Assembly: GCA_012862575.1 (NCBI GenBank)
Contig: BLSF01000002.1
Coordinates: 806,001 to 870,000 of the forward strand
Reading direction: 5' to 3'
DNA length: 64,000 nucleotides
DNA from: Parietichytrium sp. I65-24A
Lineage: Eukaryota > Sar > Bigyra > Thraustochytrida > Thraustochytriidae
In this document: positions 19,760 through 31,522 of the stretch, piece by piece
How positions within the stretch are numbered: the first letter of the stretch is position 1
Layout of the letters: each line of letters starts with the position of its first letter
Position numbers and translations under genes: made by a program
Notes under the pieces: model-generated
What the model was told of the DNA's origin: nothing
Seen by the model: the letters and a program-made list of their open reading frames with translations, nothing else
Databases searched by the model: none

Positions 19760-21622
19760 ATGTCTCGTGAAGCGGAGAGAGATTGCACCGCCGCGGGGTT
19801 CGACTCGCCTGTGTGTGATGCTGCGGCGATAGGTGACTTAAGCGCTTTGCGAAGTATTCTCGACGAGCGCGCAAGCACTGGCCAGCTCGGGACTGCAAAG
19901 AGCAAAACCGGGAGGGCAGCACTTATCCGGGCTTGCGTGGCCGGAAAAGAGAATTCGGTTCGCGAGCTCTTGAGAAGGGACGCAGAGCCCGACTGTGTAG
20001 ACACTCTTCATGATAGAACTCCCTTGATCTGCTGCGCTTCTTCAAATTGTGACCGGTGCGATATCGCTTCTTTGCTGATTGACTGCGGCGCCTCTGTGGA
20101 TAAATATGACATCAAAAATAAGCGAAGCGGACTCTCATGGGCCAGCATCAGTGGGAACGAGAAGGTCGTAGAGGTCCTTTTGGTTTGTGGCGCAGACCCG
20201 AACAGACGGGACAAGTATGGGAAGACTGCTTTGCATCACGCTTCGGCCAATGGGCATCTCGGTTGTATCCAGCTTCTGATCAAGTTCGGAGCGGATATGC
20301 TCGTCTGCGACAATGGTCAGAGACTAACAGCTCTGGAATGGGCAATTAAAAATGGTCACCGTCTCGCAAGTGCCTATTTGAACATTTGTGGCGCGCCAAT
20401 ACAGAACTTGAAACGGTGCATCGAGTACGCCGGGGAGATGGGAGACGTAGATGGGCTTTTGATACTGCTTTCTCATTCGGATCCTACGACCGATGCCGCT
20501 CACGTGGAATTTGCCCTGAAGCTTGTCGCACGGTCGCTAGCCTCACCGAATGTCGAATACAGCTCAGGGTTTGTGAGGCGTTTCAGAAAAGACATGGAGG
20601 CTTTGAGGGCGAGATGGCACGGGAAATTTTCTACAGACAAATGCATCGAGAAGCTCGAGGATTTGATCGCGCAGATGTCCAGATTTGAAGAGAAAAGCGC
20701 GGCAGACGAGCTGAACAAAGAGGACAAATGGCTGGAAGCAATCGCCAAAGTGGCTCAACTGGAGAAGACTTCCCGCTTCGACTTTCGAGAAACTTTACTC
20801 GCTGTTCGAGTAGCTTGGAGTGGAGCCTCGGAAGGCGAATCATTATCAGGCGGCAGATCGCAACAGGTTCATCCGTCAGACGTGAATTGTTGGGTAGAGG
20901 AAAAGAGACAAGAGTTGTTTCTCGGAAGCTCTCACTGGGGTTGCGCATCAGACACCCCAAAGCCGGGAGAGTTTCTGATGGTGAATTCGGAGCAGTTTGG
21001 GAACTTTTGCAAAGCACTGGAGCAAATCATGCCATCGCTCCTTGCGGAACTGCGCGCCAGATATTCTGAAAGGATCAAGTACACGAATATACTTGAGTGG
21101 CTTTGGGCCGCACATCAGGAGGATCTTGCTCAAATTTTAAATGGGTTTCTGGACTACAAATATCCCAACATGGGTTCTTCGCATGTGTTGCAGACCCTGC
21201 AGTCGTCCGAGAGAGATGCTTCGATTGTTCGTGCACTCTTCATGATTGATGTTTCCAATCTTCGACAGGGCCCCAGTCTGGAGCAGCAGCTAAAGCGAGT
21301 TTTTCTTTCCAGAGCAATTAAAAGCGACGCCCGCCGCTTTTATCGCTTGGTCGACGATATTTCTGATTGTGCCGTGGATGTCGATAATTTAATCTGCCTC
21401 CTGGAGCAACGAAAGGAAAAGGTTACGTCGAGGCATGCGAGGGCCTCAGCCTTTGTTGAGTCTGGTATGGGTCTGCTGTACTCACACCGGTCCAAATTAA
21501 TAAGCCACTTAAAACTTGCTGGCCCTCGCTGTTCGCAAGACGACTTTGTTAATTTGTGTGGTGACTGTTTGGCGGATGATGAAGCAGGGCGGAGATTGGT
21601 CGAGCATTCTACTCATAAATAG
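19760..21622 (+). CDS. Ankyrin-repeat protein
   Basis: A 620-residue protein with about five ankyrin repeats in residues 15-190, including clear units such as 'KTALHHASANGHLGCIQLLIKFGADM' and 'GNEKVVEVLLVCGADPNRRD'. The remaining 430 residues are mostly helical and charged, with no domain I recognise. Ankyrin repeats bind partner proteins; the partner cannot be read from the sequence. The start chosen is the first in-frame ATG (19760, MSREAERD). The open frame reaches upstream to 19664 without an ATG. The gene converges with the zinc-ribbon gene at 22144. Confidence 0.85.
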   Translation: MSREAERDCTAAGFDSPVCDAAAIGDLSALRSILDERASTGQLGTAKSKTGRAALIRACVAGKENSVRELLRRDAEPDCVDTLHDRTPLICCASSNCDRCDIASLLIDCGASVDKYDIKNKRSGLSWASISGNEKVVEVLLVCGADPNRRDKYGKTALHHASANGHLGCIQLLIKFGADMLVCDNGQRLTALEWAIKNGHRLASAYLNICGAPIQNLKRCIEYAGEMGDVDGLLILLSHSDPTTDAAHVEFALKLVARSLASPNVEYSSGFVRRFRKDMEALRARWHGKFSTDKCIEKLEDLIAQMSRFEEKSAADELNKEDKWLEAIAKVAQLEKTSRFDFRETLLAVRVAWSGASEGESLSGGRSQQVHPSDVNCWVEEKRQELFLGSSHWGCASDTPKPGEFLMVNSEQFGNFCKALEQIMPSLLAELRARYSERIKYTNILEWLWAAHQEDLAQILNGFLDYKYPNMGSSHVLQTLQSSERDASIVRALFMIDVSNLRQGPSLEQQLKRVFLSRAIKSDARRFYRLVDDISDCAVDVDNLICLLEQRKEKVTSRHARASAFVESGMGLLYSHRSKLISHLKLAGPRCSQDDFVNLCGDCLADDEAGRRLVEHSTHK

Positions 21623-22143
21623 AGAGTGGTTTGCCCGAAACAAGAAGCCAGTTGTCAACCAAGATAAAAAGAAAGAGGATAAATCAGGTTACTGGTAACC
21701 AAGAGAAACATTTTTTTCACGAAAAATCATTGCTGTGGGAGCAGGTAGTCTTAGATTTGAGAGTCTCCTCAAAACGATCACAAATCAGGCACCTACGACG
21801 AAACAAAAACTGGTGGTGGAATGAGGCGAAGGAAATTGTAGTATAGCAGGCCTCAACCACCGGGTCATGTACAAAACATAAGTCGTAGCTCAAGTGCGAG
21901 CTATCGGGAGAATAAGTGACGACCCATCGGCTGTGTTGTAGAGAAAATCGGGAAAGGGTACATAAGTCAACTGCCAGAGCTGGAAAATGGTGGTGGTGGG
22001 GGGCAAAAGTGGTAAAACTGTCGAAAACTGGCGTGTGAACGGCAACGTTCATTGTGGTGAAAGTTGACACCACACCGAGTGATTTGCAAGATGCACCGTA
22101 CCCTTGGTGCAAACTGCATTTGAGCGGCAAAGCCGCTCCCTCT
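21623..22143. other. Convergent 3' gap
   Basis: 521 bases between the ends of the ankyrin and zinc-ribbon genes. A G/T-rich patch (GGTGGTGGTG) occurs at about 21989-22003. No gene is seen. Confidence 0.4.
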
Positions 22144-23445
22144 TTACTGCAGAGGGGAAAGAGTATCACGACGCTTACTCATCGCGCGTCTCATCTTTTG
22201 ACGTCTCCTCCGCAGCTCGCGCTTCTCATCAGCGGTGGCACGTCTTCCTTTAATAGGGCAGAAGCCATCGCCTCGGTGGCCTTGCACGAGTTTGCCTTTG
22301 TTCCTGCGAACCCCAAAGCAAACGGAGCAAAACTGAATAGAGCGCTTAGAGTGAGACAAGCTTGCTGCGGCCATGGTGGAGTCAGACGGGTCTTCCCCAA
22401 CATTGTCGAAGAGTTCAGGATGATCCCTGTGGAGGTCTGAGACCACTTCTTCTGGGGAAACAGGGATCTCACGCTTGATTTCCGTTGAAGCCTGCTGCGA
22501 AAATGACTTGGTGCCGGACTGGTCCACACCAGAGTCTGCTTCAAAAGAAGGGTCCTTAAACTCCTTCCAGAGGAGAGAACCTTGAAAATTATTCTGTGCA
22601 TTCACAGAGTTGGCTTCCGAGTCCTGAAAGCTCGAGTACGTAGAGGTGCAAGCGCTGAAGTCCGGGTCCATTGACACGGAATCATCAGGGAACGAGTCAC
22701 CCTCTGGAGTCCCAGGCAGAACAAAGTCCACGAGACTGTCGAGGATGTCACGTTCTGACATTTCCAGCGCCCGGGAATGCGTGAATGAGGAGATGCTATT
22801 TGATCGAGAGAGAATTGGTGAAGATTTGGAAAACTTTTGCGTGGCCAACATGATCTGCAGCAGAGGGCCGTCCAGAGGATAGGACGACAAGGGGAAGCGA
22901 GCCACAGTGCTCTTTGGAAGAAACTGTAAGCAGCTTGGATGCCACCCTCTGAAACAGGTCATACAGCGCGAGCAAGAGTACTCCCGGGTTGCCAAACACT
23001 GCACTCGGTTTCCAATCCTGTAGATCACCCAGGGCTTGTCGCCCCAGCCTGTGCAATTAACTTCGCCGCCAATGTTCCCGCAAGACGGACATGGCATCGA
23101 GAGAACATTGTCGCTCTGCGAGTACGAGACCTCTGGCGCCCATACAATGAGATCCACTGTCCCGGACCCGTCTGCGCTCAAAGGCGAGCGGACGGTGGTA
23201 ATGGACTGCGTCCAAGGCTTTTGATGTGCGCTGGGCTTGAGCTGAGCGAACGAATCGATCGCTGACTGCGCCTCGTGAATGTTGCACGCCAGCTCAAAGC
23301 ACAAGTCCACGTTCAGGAGTTGAGGAAACTCCCTCGGTTGAACATGCTTTTCTTCCTTGACATTCCAATGTTGCGATGCCATCTGCATTGCAGTCTGCGC
23401 AGCATCTTGCGTCGCTTGGTTCATTGGGACAGCGACGGGGGCCAT
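22144..23445 (-). CDS. Putative zinc-ribbon nuclear protein (DUF6729-like)
   Basis: A 433-residue intronless protein. Residues 110-190 hold a cysteine-rich unit ('CPSCGNIGGEVNCTGWG', then 'YSCSRCMTCFRGWHPSCLQFLP'). The CxxC...GW...CxxC...LP spacing recalls the DUF6729 zinc-ribbon; I recall this from memory and call it tentatively. A long Ser/Asp-rich linker follows (about 200-360). The C-terminus has a second Cys cluster ('FCSVCFGVRRNKG...GDGFCPIKGRR') and a very basic end ('KRELRRRRQKMRRAMSKRR') that looks like a nuclear localisation signal. A DNA- or RNA-binding role is likely but not shown. The start is the first ATG in frame. Confidence 0.75.
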   Translation of the reverse strand: MAPVAVPMNQATQDAAQTAMQMASQHWNVKEEKHVQPREFPQLLNVDLCFELACNIHEAQSAIDSFAQLKPSAHQKPWTQSITTVRSPLSADGSGTVDLIVWAPEVSYSQSDNVLSMPCPSCGNIGGEVNCTGWGDKPWVIYRIGNRVQCLATREYSCSRCMTCFRGWHPSCLQFLPKSTVARFPLSSYPLDGPLLQIMLATQKFSKSSPILSRSNSISSFTHSRALEMSERDILDSLVDFVLPGTPEGDSFPDDSVSMDPDFSACTSTYSSFQDSEANSVNAQNNFQGSLLWKEFKDPSFEADSGVDQSGTKSFSQQASTEIKREIPVSPEEVVSDLHRDHPELFDNVGEDPSDSTMAAASLSHSKRSIQFCSVCFGVRRNKGKLVQGHRGDGFCPIKGRRATADEKRELRRRRQKMRRAMSKRRDTLSPLQ

Positions 23446-24042
23446 CTTGCTTTACTCTTTTCGCTGTGTACGCGGGAGGTCCTTCTGTTCCCGTGTTGAG
23501 GCCGCGGCTGCCTCTCCTCGCGCCTTCGTTTTGTTGAATGACCGGCAATGAACGAACTCTTTGGACTTTAGACTTGGCTTCTTTCACGTCGCGACACGCG
23601 TTGGCACACTTTGAGAGACTGGTTGATACAGCACCACTGCCTGCACTTGGTCTATTTTTGTTCTGCTTGCATGCAAGAGGCCTGCCGCCTGATACAATTC
23701 GCCCGGCTCGCTCGCCCTCACAAGAGTCTCACCCTCACAACAACTCTCTCTCTCCGCAACTTTCTACTTTTGCCACCGTGTTAGCGCTGCTACTTTACTT
23801 GACCTGCCTTCTCCCCTACTACCTCCTCCCGACCGCCCCTCCCTCCTCCTTCTACTTCAGTGCGGGTGTATGTAGTTCTACACCACTGGCTGATTAGGCA
23901 GCCATAAGTCAATAGCGGTAGTAGAAGTTCTCTACGTGGCCCCTTCCCTTTCCCGCTTGCCCACCCACTCCCCTCTCGAGTCGCGACGCTCGAAGGTGCA
24001 GGAAGAGAAAGGAACAGCAAGTCGAGGTGGAGAGGGAAAGAA

Positions 24043-24070
24043 AGAGAGAGAGAGAGAGAGCGAGAGAGAG
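24043..24070. repeat. (GA)n microsatellite
   Basis: A long GA run, interrupted by one C, about 600 bases upstream of the minus-strand zinc-ribbon start. Confidence 0.85.
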
Positions 24071-27000
24071 GAAGGGAAAGAAGGGAGGGAAGGAAAAAGA
24101 GGATCCGAAAAGAAGAAGTGGAGAAAGCATTCTCAAATGGAACTTGCTTCCATCGGCCGACATTGCGGACTGACATACATTCCTTGCCTCTGTACTTCCT
24201 GTGCTCCCTGTGCTCTGCAACTCTCTGCATCATCCGAAGGCGCTTCTCTCGCTCGGACGAGACACATCATTTCCAGCTGTTGCTGCATTCGAACTACTCG
24301 AACAGCGAAGGCCCTGCCAGTTACACTGTGATAGACGTGGAGAGTACGATAGCTCCAGAGGAGGATGCAGTCAGACTGTGAGACGTGAAGAAAGATGGAA
24401 AGAAAGAAGGAAAGGAAAGGAAGGCTGAGAAGGGGTTCCATATTCTGAGTGGAGCAAGTGGAGCAGGTCAAAATAAATTGGCGATCCACGAGTTTCCATC
24501 TCCCTGTCTGTTCCAACCATCAACAGGATGAAGAAGCCATTGGGAGCCTGCCCGAAATAATGGCTGAGACGGTCTAGCGGCCACGAGCCATGTCTCTTTC
24601 CCGTTGACGTGAGTTGACAGACCCAAACAGAACCTGCTGAACGACCGTAAATTCATGTAACGGGCCCTAGCCGCCGCCTGCACATCCCCTTCGATCCGTG
24701 CATGGTACACTTGTACGGTACACAGTAATAAATTTCACCACCTGTGTAGGAGCGCACAACGAGAACAAAGTACATGGCTATGGGTAGCGTTAGTCACGCT
24801 TAGAGCGTTTGGAGAGGCAGCTACCGCAATTGTAGGGTAAAGTACATCGCAGTGGAGAGATGCGAAGAGGGATGGCGGCATTAGGCCCTTGATAAGCCCC
24901 ATTAGCCTTGTTTTTTGGGGGGGATCCGCTGGGAGGGTAGGTGACTACTTTGCTTCTTAGTAAATCTTCGTAGCTTTCTCAACACCTCTTGTTCAATTGC
25001 GGTCAAGACTCGACACCTTCTCTCTCTCTTCTCTCTGCAGCAAAGGCATTGTACCTCTTGGTTACAGCGGAATGTAGGACTGGTTTACGTCATGGGATGT
25101 GATGGGCATGAAAGAGGAGAGAAGATGATAACATGGCAAACATGTCACGAATGCGGATGGCTTGGCTTGATGGCTGGGCTGCTTTATATTTTTGGGTTTC
25201 AGCATTCAGACCATTACGAATTCCTTCATTGGTGGACGTTTGCTCTTCGCAAGCAATCAACTCAACGTCCGAGTAAGTATTGTTCACCACCAATCTCAGA
25301 GAAGGGAAAACATTCAGACGGAGCGTTTGTTTTGAGACTGGCACTCTACCCATTACTATAAACCAGCACGCAGTACTTGTGCTACACAATGACACGCCGA
25401 GAGTAAGAACAAGGGCAGTTGCGTGCAAAGTTGTGTAACACAGACAAACCAGTCTGCTTGCTCTGGTCAGCGAAGTATATAATTTCCAAGGGGCCAGTGA
25501 GATCCTGGTCATGTGAGGGAAATGCGGCAAGGGTCCATCCAACGCGAGGCTTGATTGGAACGAAGACGGGAAGGATTGGAACAAAGTGCTTGGGTAGAAG
25601 AGCGAACTGCAGCGGAACGGAAACGAGGAGAAGGAAGGGGCACTGTGAAAGGAAAAAAGAAGAGGCCATGTGCTACAGGGCATTATCCTCATCTCGAAGT
25701 GCAATCCTGAGGTTTGATTCTCTAGTACAAAGCATAACGTATCATCAGTCAGTCACTTGAAAACCCTCTTTTCCTTTTGTTTTTATTTCAGAAGACAACA
25801 CAAAGGGTATTCTTCTTCTCTGAGTGTTTAGCTTGATGAGGAGTTGATAGATCGCTCTTGAGTAAAAAGAAGTCTTCATTTCCTCCTTGTCACGCACTTC
25901 TCCTTGAGAGCGCTAGATTCATGCGGTCGCGCGAGGATCTTGCCGCCGACTTAGACAATCAATTGTAAGAAACATGCCAACGACACAATCTTTGATTCCG
26001 AGGTCAAGAGTCGGTGACTTGTCCAAGAGTCGTAACTTGTGGTGAATGCTTTCTCTGCGGGAGAACAATTTTGATGCATAGTTGACTTCACCGCAACTGG
26101 TACAAGTATATTTTTACTTGTTCTTGAGAGAACTGAGAATTGGTGTCTTGAACAGCACAGCAGCTACACGTCCCGAGTAGGGGATGGAGTTTAATGTCAA
26201 GTTCGCCCAGCAGTGGAATAATCATTTTGATCGCACGGTGCAATAACGAGTTCTTCTTTCAAAACCAATCGTTCTTCTTCTTGACTCGAGTTCATCAAAA
26301 CTCCAAACCCTGCGTGCTTCTCCCAGTCGGTCGGATGTGGACCGTTTGCCACGGCGCTCGCAGCGCAAGTTGGTCGCCACGGGAACACACTGGACGAATA
26401 AGGAGCGGTTGAAAGACTTGACCACGACCAGCGTAGCAAAATTTATACTTCTTCACAGTGGAAATATTTTTACATACGGAATAGTTCGGCGCGAATAAAC
26501 ATGAGTGCTTACATGATTCCCTATTTCGAGACATTTAGTGTTCTATCCTACAACTTTTGCTTCTCGTGTTGCCTCCCCAAGTAAAAATACGCTTGATCAA
26601 ATTGGTGTGATAGTTTCAAGCTAGAACTAAAACTTCCCTTTCCACTGTGGAAAAAATGAAAGCTATCTTATGTCATTTATAGTCGCAAAATGTAATATAT
26701 GAATTTATAATTCTTCCCCGAGTCAAGAGTCCGACGTCCTCTCACCAAAAAAGTCTTTAGTGAATGTTAATACCATATATAGTCCAAATTGAGGCCTTCT
26801 CCAGGCTCCGCTTTGAGTGAGTGAAATTCACTACGGATTCTTTTGAGGTTTAGGGGGTCTCAGAAAACGACAGGAGAAGAGTGGAGAAAACTCCACAATT
26901 GAACACAGTACATGCAGATTCAAGAGTCGAGATTCTCCTCCCAATAAAACAAATTTACTTTTGTCTCTAGGAAAAATCACCAAACTGCAGCGTTTCATTC

Positions 27001-27799
27001 ATACACTTGTCAGTTTGTTCTCGGAAACGTTTCCTGTAGTAGCATTTGTCATCGTTTTGTACTGCAAGCAAGAGTGAGACTGAGTGTAAGACAGCGTAGG
27101 AACATATTCGTCGGACGAAGAGATTGCGCAAGATCATATGCTCTTCACCCTCCCATCATCCTTTTCGCTTGCCCAGTTTGCCCAGTCAACTGAACGTTTG
27201 TCGAAATAAGAAATGCTATGGAGTTGAATTCACCTTGACGACAGAAACGCATAGTATACTGCTCTGTACGGATTCACATGATGGTCTGCACTAGCAAACA
27301 AGTAGCCATGCTGCTGCGACTTGATTTTCTATCTTGGTGAGATCGCCGCGGGTCGTGATGGGTGGCGAGTGAAAAGCAATCGACATGAAAGAGGGGGTCT
27401 CAAAAGTCTCAAACCCAATCTTCTCAAGGCAGAAGGCCTGCGCAGGGTCGCTTGCAGGTGTACAAGTCCAGGCCCTGTCACAACCCGCAACTCGCAATGG
27501 GTCAACGTCAGATTCCATGGGCAACCGCGGGGGCTTGCCGATGGCGTGGTGAAGTGATTTGCATTTCATGTCTTGTCATTCCGCCTTGGCTCACCCCTCA
27601 GCCCGGCTTTGCCACAGTGTGGCTCGGGGGGTTAGGCATTCATTCAATCAGGCTTGGTTTTGGGTTCAAACTCGTGCAACATTTTCCCATTCGTCAAGTT
27701 GGAACATGCAGAACTGCAAACTTTACACCACCAACTCATTCGATACTCGACGTGTTGTTGCCTGATGTTGCCTGTTCGACACTCGATATGTTGCTGCCT

Positions 27800-27826
27800 C
27801 TTCGGCCACTTCGGCCTCTTCGGCTA
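27800..27826 (+). repeat. 9-bp tandem repeat
   Basis: Three consecutive CTTCGGC(C/T)(A/T) units in the gene-poor region. Confidence 0.75.
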
Positions 27827-30109
27827 CCTATTATAAGGATCTGTCTTAAAAGAATCTTTTTCAGTAGTTAGCTGTTAATCCTGAGTAGCAGCTGATGGTT
27901 GTGCGCTACCCTGCTGGAAATCCACCAATTTGGACCAGAATTGCTACACTGTTGAAGCCACTTACTTTACTGTGCGACAGGCCCCACACTGAAGTGTTTA
28001 TAAGAGAAACCTTCCTCAATTGTGGTGGGTGCATGGCATGCACGGCGTGCACGCGCACCACGTCCTCTCTCAGTAATTTGTTATCGAGTGGTTAGTCCTG
28101 AAGAAGACCCAAGAACGATTGTCCCCTCGGGGCGATTGCGCGCTAACTTCGTTCACAACGTCATAGTCTCAGAGCTCAGGTGGCGCTCCTTCAAATTTTA
28201 CTCTCTAAGTTTCGATGATGGACGATAGGCTTCGTTGATGTATGCTAGAACTTCTCTCACAGCTAATCAATCCAGTCCCATAGACCTCAACAAAATACAT
28301 AGGCAGAGAAGTAAGTAAAACATTTGTCCCCCTTCTCTCGCCACCTCCAATTTTTACAACGTTGACCTGTCTCCCTCATTACGTGAGGAGGGGGATTGAC
28401 TGTGAAATGAAAATTTCATGTGGCCTGACTCCAGCAAAGAATTTTGAATTTCGGTGATTGTTTGTCAGGACGTGTTGAGAGTGTCACCAAGGCTCTAACA
28501 AAGGCTCTATTAAAGAGAGTTCTCCCACATTCAAGAAACCCGCAATTCGGTCCCTCTGCAAATGCCCGCCTCTACCTGTCACCTCCTTTGAACAATATCT
28601 CACCGTTTCATCCGCAGCTGTTTTGCTTTTCCTCATAATACATTTTAACTAGCTTGTGTAGAATACAGTTTACGGGAACCTGGGCAAAGCCTACTCTATT
28701 TGTCTCAGTAGTAAGTGGTCTACTACATTAGCGTGTCTGGTGACGTAGTAGTGCTAGTAATCCGTACTTGGCTGTAGTCATCCAAGGTGCCACGGGCCGA
28801 GGTATTATTACTATTGCCAGTAATTGCTCGGGTACTCGGTGCTGGTATCAAGAAACTCAACCACTCTTTTCAATCAATTTTAATCGTTCTATTTGTGTGC
28901 TAAGCACATCGAGCCGCAACTTTCGACCATTTACTCTTCCTCATGATGCGGGGTTCTGAAAGTATCGAAATCCTGCTTGGCGAGAAGCCTGCACTGTGTC
29001 AAAGCTATGGTGCGGAGTTCGTGCTCGATCCATGCTCAGCGTTAGGTTGTTGCCCCAGCGGGAGAAATCGAGTGAGCACAGCTGTGGCCTCGCTTCGGCG
29101 ACTTGTATGGGTGGTACCGAAATCGGTTCTCCATCGTCTCCATCGTGATTGTTTGACTGCTTAACTGGTACTGGCACTGAGTGTGCGGGTTTTCCTTAAC
29201 AGTAGCATTTCTCTTCTTCCTTTTTTCCCACTAAGCGGGAAAAGGCAGGAGGGCCTGAGAGGAGGAGGCGGAAGGATGAAAGAAACAGGATTCAGAACGA
29301 ACTCTTTGGAGATTGCATGATACTGAGTACTACCATGATTCTCAATCTATCGCACGCGTTTTCGTTGTTTTCTTTTTCGAAACGAGTTCATTGTGTACTA
29401 GTAATGCTACTTCCACTCACCGAGTGACTTGAAGTCGAAGGGAATAAGATAGGTAGGTGTGCACCAGATACGTCTGAAAATTACTAGAGTGTTCCGTAAT
29501 TGGGTGGGTAAAACGGAATAAAGGGATGGCACTATTGCGCGCCGTAGCCCCCAAAAGAGGGGGACAAAAAGTTGTACAAACAAATTGCGGAAGAAGATTG
29601 AACGATTTGAGGGCTGCGAATCAAAAAACTTCGTACTGATAGTACTGATGGTGAATACCAGTACCGGTTCTTCAGTGTGCTACTCAGAGAAAGACACAAT
29701 TTTTTCTTTGCATTCTGATTTTCTAAATTCTTCTTCATTTTCTACTCCTGAAAAGTTGAAGTTTACCGTCTAATAAATGTCAGTGCTGAGAAATGAGAAT
29801 GGATCGAGATTGTGTAAAAGAAAAGTGTGTCTCGAAACAACAAAGGCAGCTCGCCCAAGCGTGTGCAAATCATGATGCACTGGACAGCAACGGTATTACA
29901 CAGTTGTCAACTGCGCGTGTACGAATGTGTACGAGCAAAAGTCTTCCGTTGTGCAAAATTGATGATATCCAGGACTCTTTCGGATTTCTCGCCTACAGGG
30001 CCCCACCCAACTCACGGTCTGTTCATGAAATAACAGTGCTGCCAACGGGTTGAATCCGTTTCAGGAGGGCCGCTCGATGCAAGACGTCCTGTCTGTCACG
30101 TCAAACAGC

Positions 30110-31522
30110 TTATGTCAAGGTACACTGATACAAAGGTGGCTGGCCATCGTCTGTGATGTCATTAAAAACGTATAAGCACCCCTGTATCAGGAGGCCAAGT
30201 ATATTACCCATCAGAATGCCGATCGTATCAGCAATTGATGCTGTGCTCATCGCGAGCTCTCTCCGTTGCCTCGTCACACTCTTGCTGATTAAAATGAACC
30301 CGTGCACGTAGACCGCCCCGCCAAAACAACCCACGACGAATGCGAGGCCCAATAAACCATTATTCCACCAGAAATGCTCTATCCCATTCCAAACGAAAAA
30401 GCACAGGAGACCGAATTGCACGACTGGCATCAGCCAGAGCTGCCAGGTTGAAATCGATATGAACGCCCCCGAGGACCTAGAAACGAACACCCCGACCTGG
30501 TACATCCAGTTCGCGTTCACATAGAATCGGTCACGAGAGCTCTTATCGCTGATTGGGAATCCAACGGCAGCCCAGGTTCCTGACTGCATCGCATACTCGG
30601 ACAAATAAACCACAAACAGGGGGGTAGTAAATCGCCAGAGCTGCACGACTATAGTGGCTCGATCAAAAAATGTTGGTTCCTGCTTCTCCTCGGACCGTGT
30701 TGGACCTGTGCTTGTCAGCTCCTGCATTTCTGTCGCATCGCTTCGGCTGGGAAGCCTTCCAAGGGGCTCATAGAACCGGGCAGAAGCCGGCTCACCGTCA
30801 GACAAGAAGAGTTGGAAGATGCGATAGTATAAAACAGGAAGCACGAGAGCAAACAACAGGCACGTTGAGAATTTCGCTTCAAGGACCCGCTCGAAGAAAA
30901 CCACCCACATGTAGCCAAACACTCCCGCAAACCCGGTCCCGCTACTCCATGCTGTGATCGCAACATTTGCTTGGAACCGACTCGTGTATCCTAGGAAGGT
31001 GGACTCCCCCATAGCTCCGGCAAAAGCTCCAACGCTCACACCTAACAATTGCGGCACGAGAGAGTCGCTCAGACCTACTAACAGAAGACTCAGTGCCATC
31101 AATACCGCGCTGGCGCAGATCCGCACCCTGTACGGGACCAGATGATACCAGAACGGCGCGGTTCCTTTGGCCAAAAATGATGGGGCAACATTGCAGACAT
31201 AGACGATGGCGACCCCGCTGGCCGCAATCGTTTTGGCGCCAGCGTTCATTATTACAAATATACTATTATTCAAGAGCCCCATCAGCCAGAACCCGGCAAT
31301 CATGGACGCCTTCCCTCCAAATCTCCCCAGTTCCGAAAATTCAGCGCCCTCCTCGCAGTCATCTTGCCCAGCCTCTTCCCTTTCAACAGCGCCCCTCTCA
31401 AGCATCTCCACCCCTTCCGAGCTCCCTTCGTCGCCGCTATTCAATCGCGAATACCTCGCTTTTCCCGGCTTTTCTCGCTGACCCGCCACTCGGTCCGCGG
31501 TCCCCGTCGATTTTCGACCCAT
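30110..31522 (-). CDS. CLN3: CLN3/battenin, lysosomal membrane protein
   Basis: A 470-residue intronless multi-pass membrane protein. After a charged N-terminus of about 70 residues, it matches CLN3 (Batten protein; yeast Btn1): 'FWLMGLLNNSIFVIMNAGAK', 'GESTFLGYTSRF', 'AWSSGTGFAGVFGY', 'FVVYLSEYAMQSG', 'YQVGVFVSRSSGAF' and 'RELAMSTASIADTIGI'. About 10-11 membrane segments are visible; the long polar loop at about 260-300 separates the halves, as in human CLN3 (438 residues). CLN3 sits in the lysosome or vacuole membrane and affects organelle pH and amino-acid and glycerophosphodiester efflux. Its neighbour on the other strand is a V-ATPase subunit, which acidifies the same organelle. A 30-base tandem duplication lies about 155 bases upstream of the ATG. 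Confidence 0.95.
   Translation of the reverse strand: MGRKSTGTADRVAGQREKPGKARYSRLNSGDEGSSEGVEMLERGAVEREEAGQDDCEEGAEFSELGRFGGKASMIAGFWLMGLLNNSIFVIMNAGAKTIAASGVAIVYVCNVAPSFLAKGTAPFWYHLVPYRVRICASAVLMALSLLLVGLSDSLVPQLLGVSVGAFAGAMGESTFLGYTSRFQANVAITAWSSGTGFAGVFGYMWVVFFERVLEAKFSTCLLFALVLPVLYYRIFQLFLSDGEPASARFYEPLGRLPSRSDATEMQELTSTGPTRSEEKQEPTFFDRATIVVQLWRFTTPLFVVYLSEYAMQSGTWAAVGFPISDKSSRDRFYVNANWMYQVGVFVSRSSGAFISISTWQLWLMPVVQFGLLCFFVWNGIEHFWWNNGLLGLAFVVGCFGGAVYVHGFILISKSVTRQRRELAMSTASIADTIGILMGNILGLLIQGCLYVFNDITDDGQPPLYQCTLT

Larger units (their letters stand above)
23446..30109. other. 6.6 kb region without a recognisable gene
   Basis: Open frames here are short or low-complexity; the longest (25090-25704 minus, 204 codons) is Ser/Phe/Leu-rich, repetitive and domain-free. 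Seen within it: a GA tract (24043-24070), a G-run near 24915-24924, an A/T-rich block about 26440-27000 with several CAAGAGTC-like words, and a 9-base CTTCGGCCN tandem repeat at 27800-27826. No tRNA, rRNA, snRNA or mobile-element signature was recognised. It is far longer than other gaps in the window. Confidence 0.45.

Noticed and set aside
25090-25704. A 204-codon minus-strand frame
   Set aside because: It is rich in Ser, Phe and Leu from a purine-rich opposite strand, has no domain and no coding-like codon use.
25669-25735. A second B-box-like word (GGTTTGATTCTC)
   Set aside because: The upstream arms are missing and the spacing is too short for a tRNA.
27595-27690. A tRNA-like stretch with a GGGTTCAAACTC word resembling a B box and a TGGCTCGG word resembling an A box
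   Set aside because: The acceptor, anticodon and T stems do not pair, so no cloverleaf forms.
27795-27830. U2-snRNA-like CTCTTCGGCC words
   Set aside because: They are part of a 9-base tandem repeat; no other U2 features follow.
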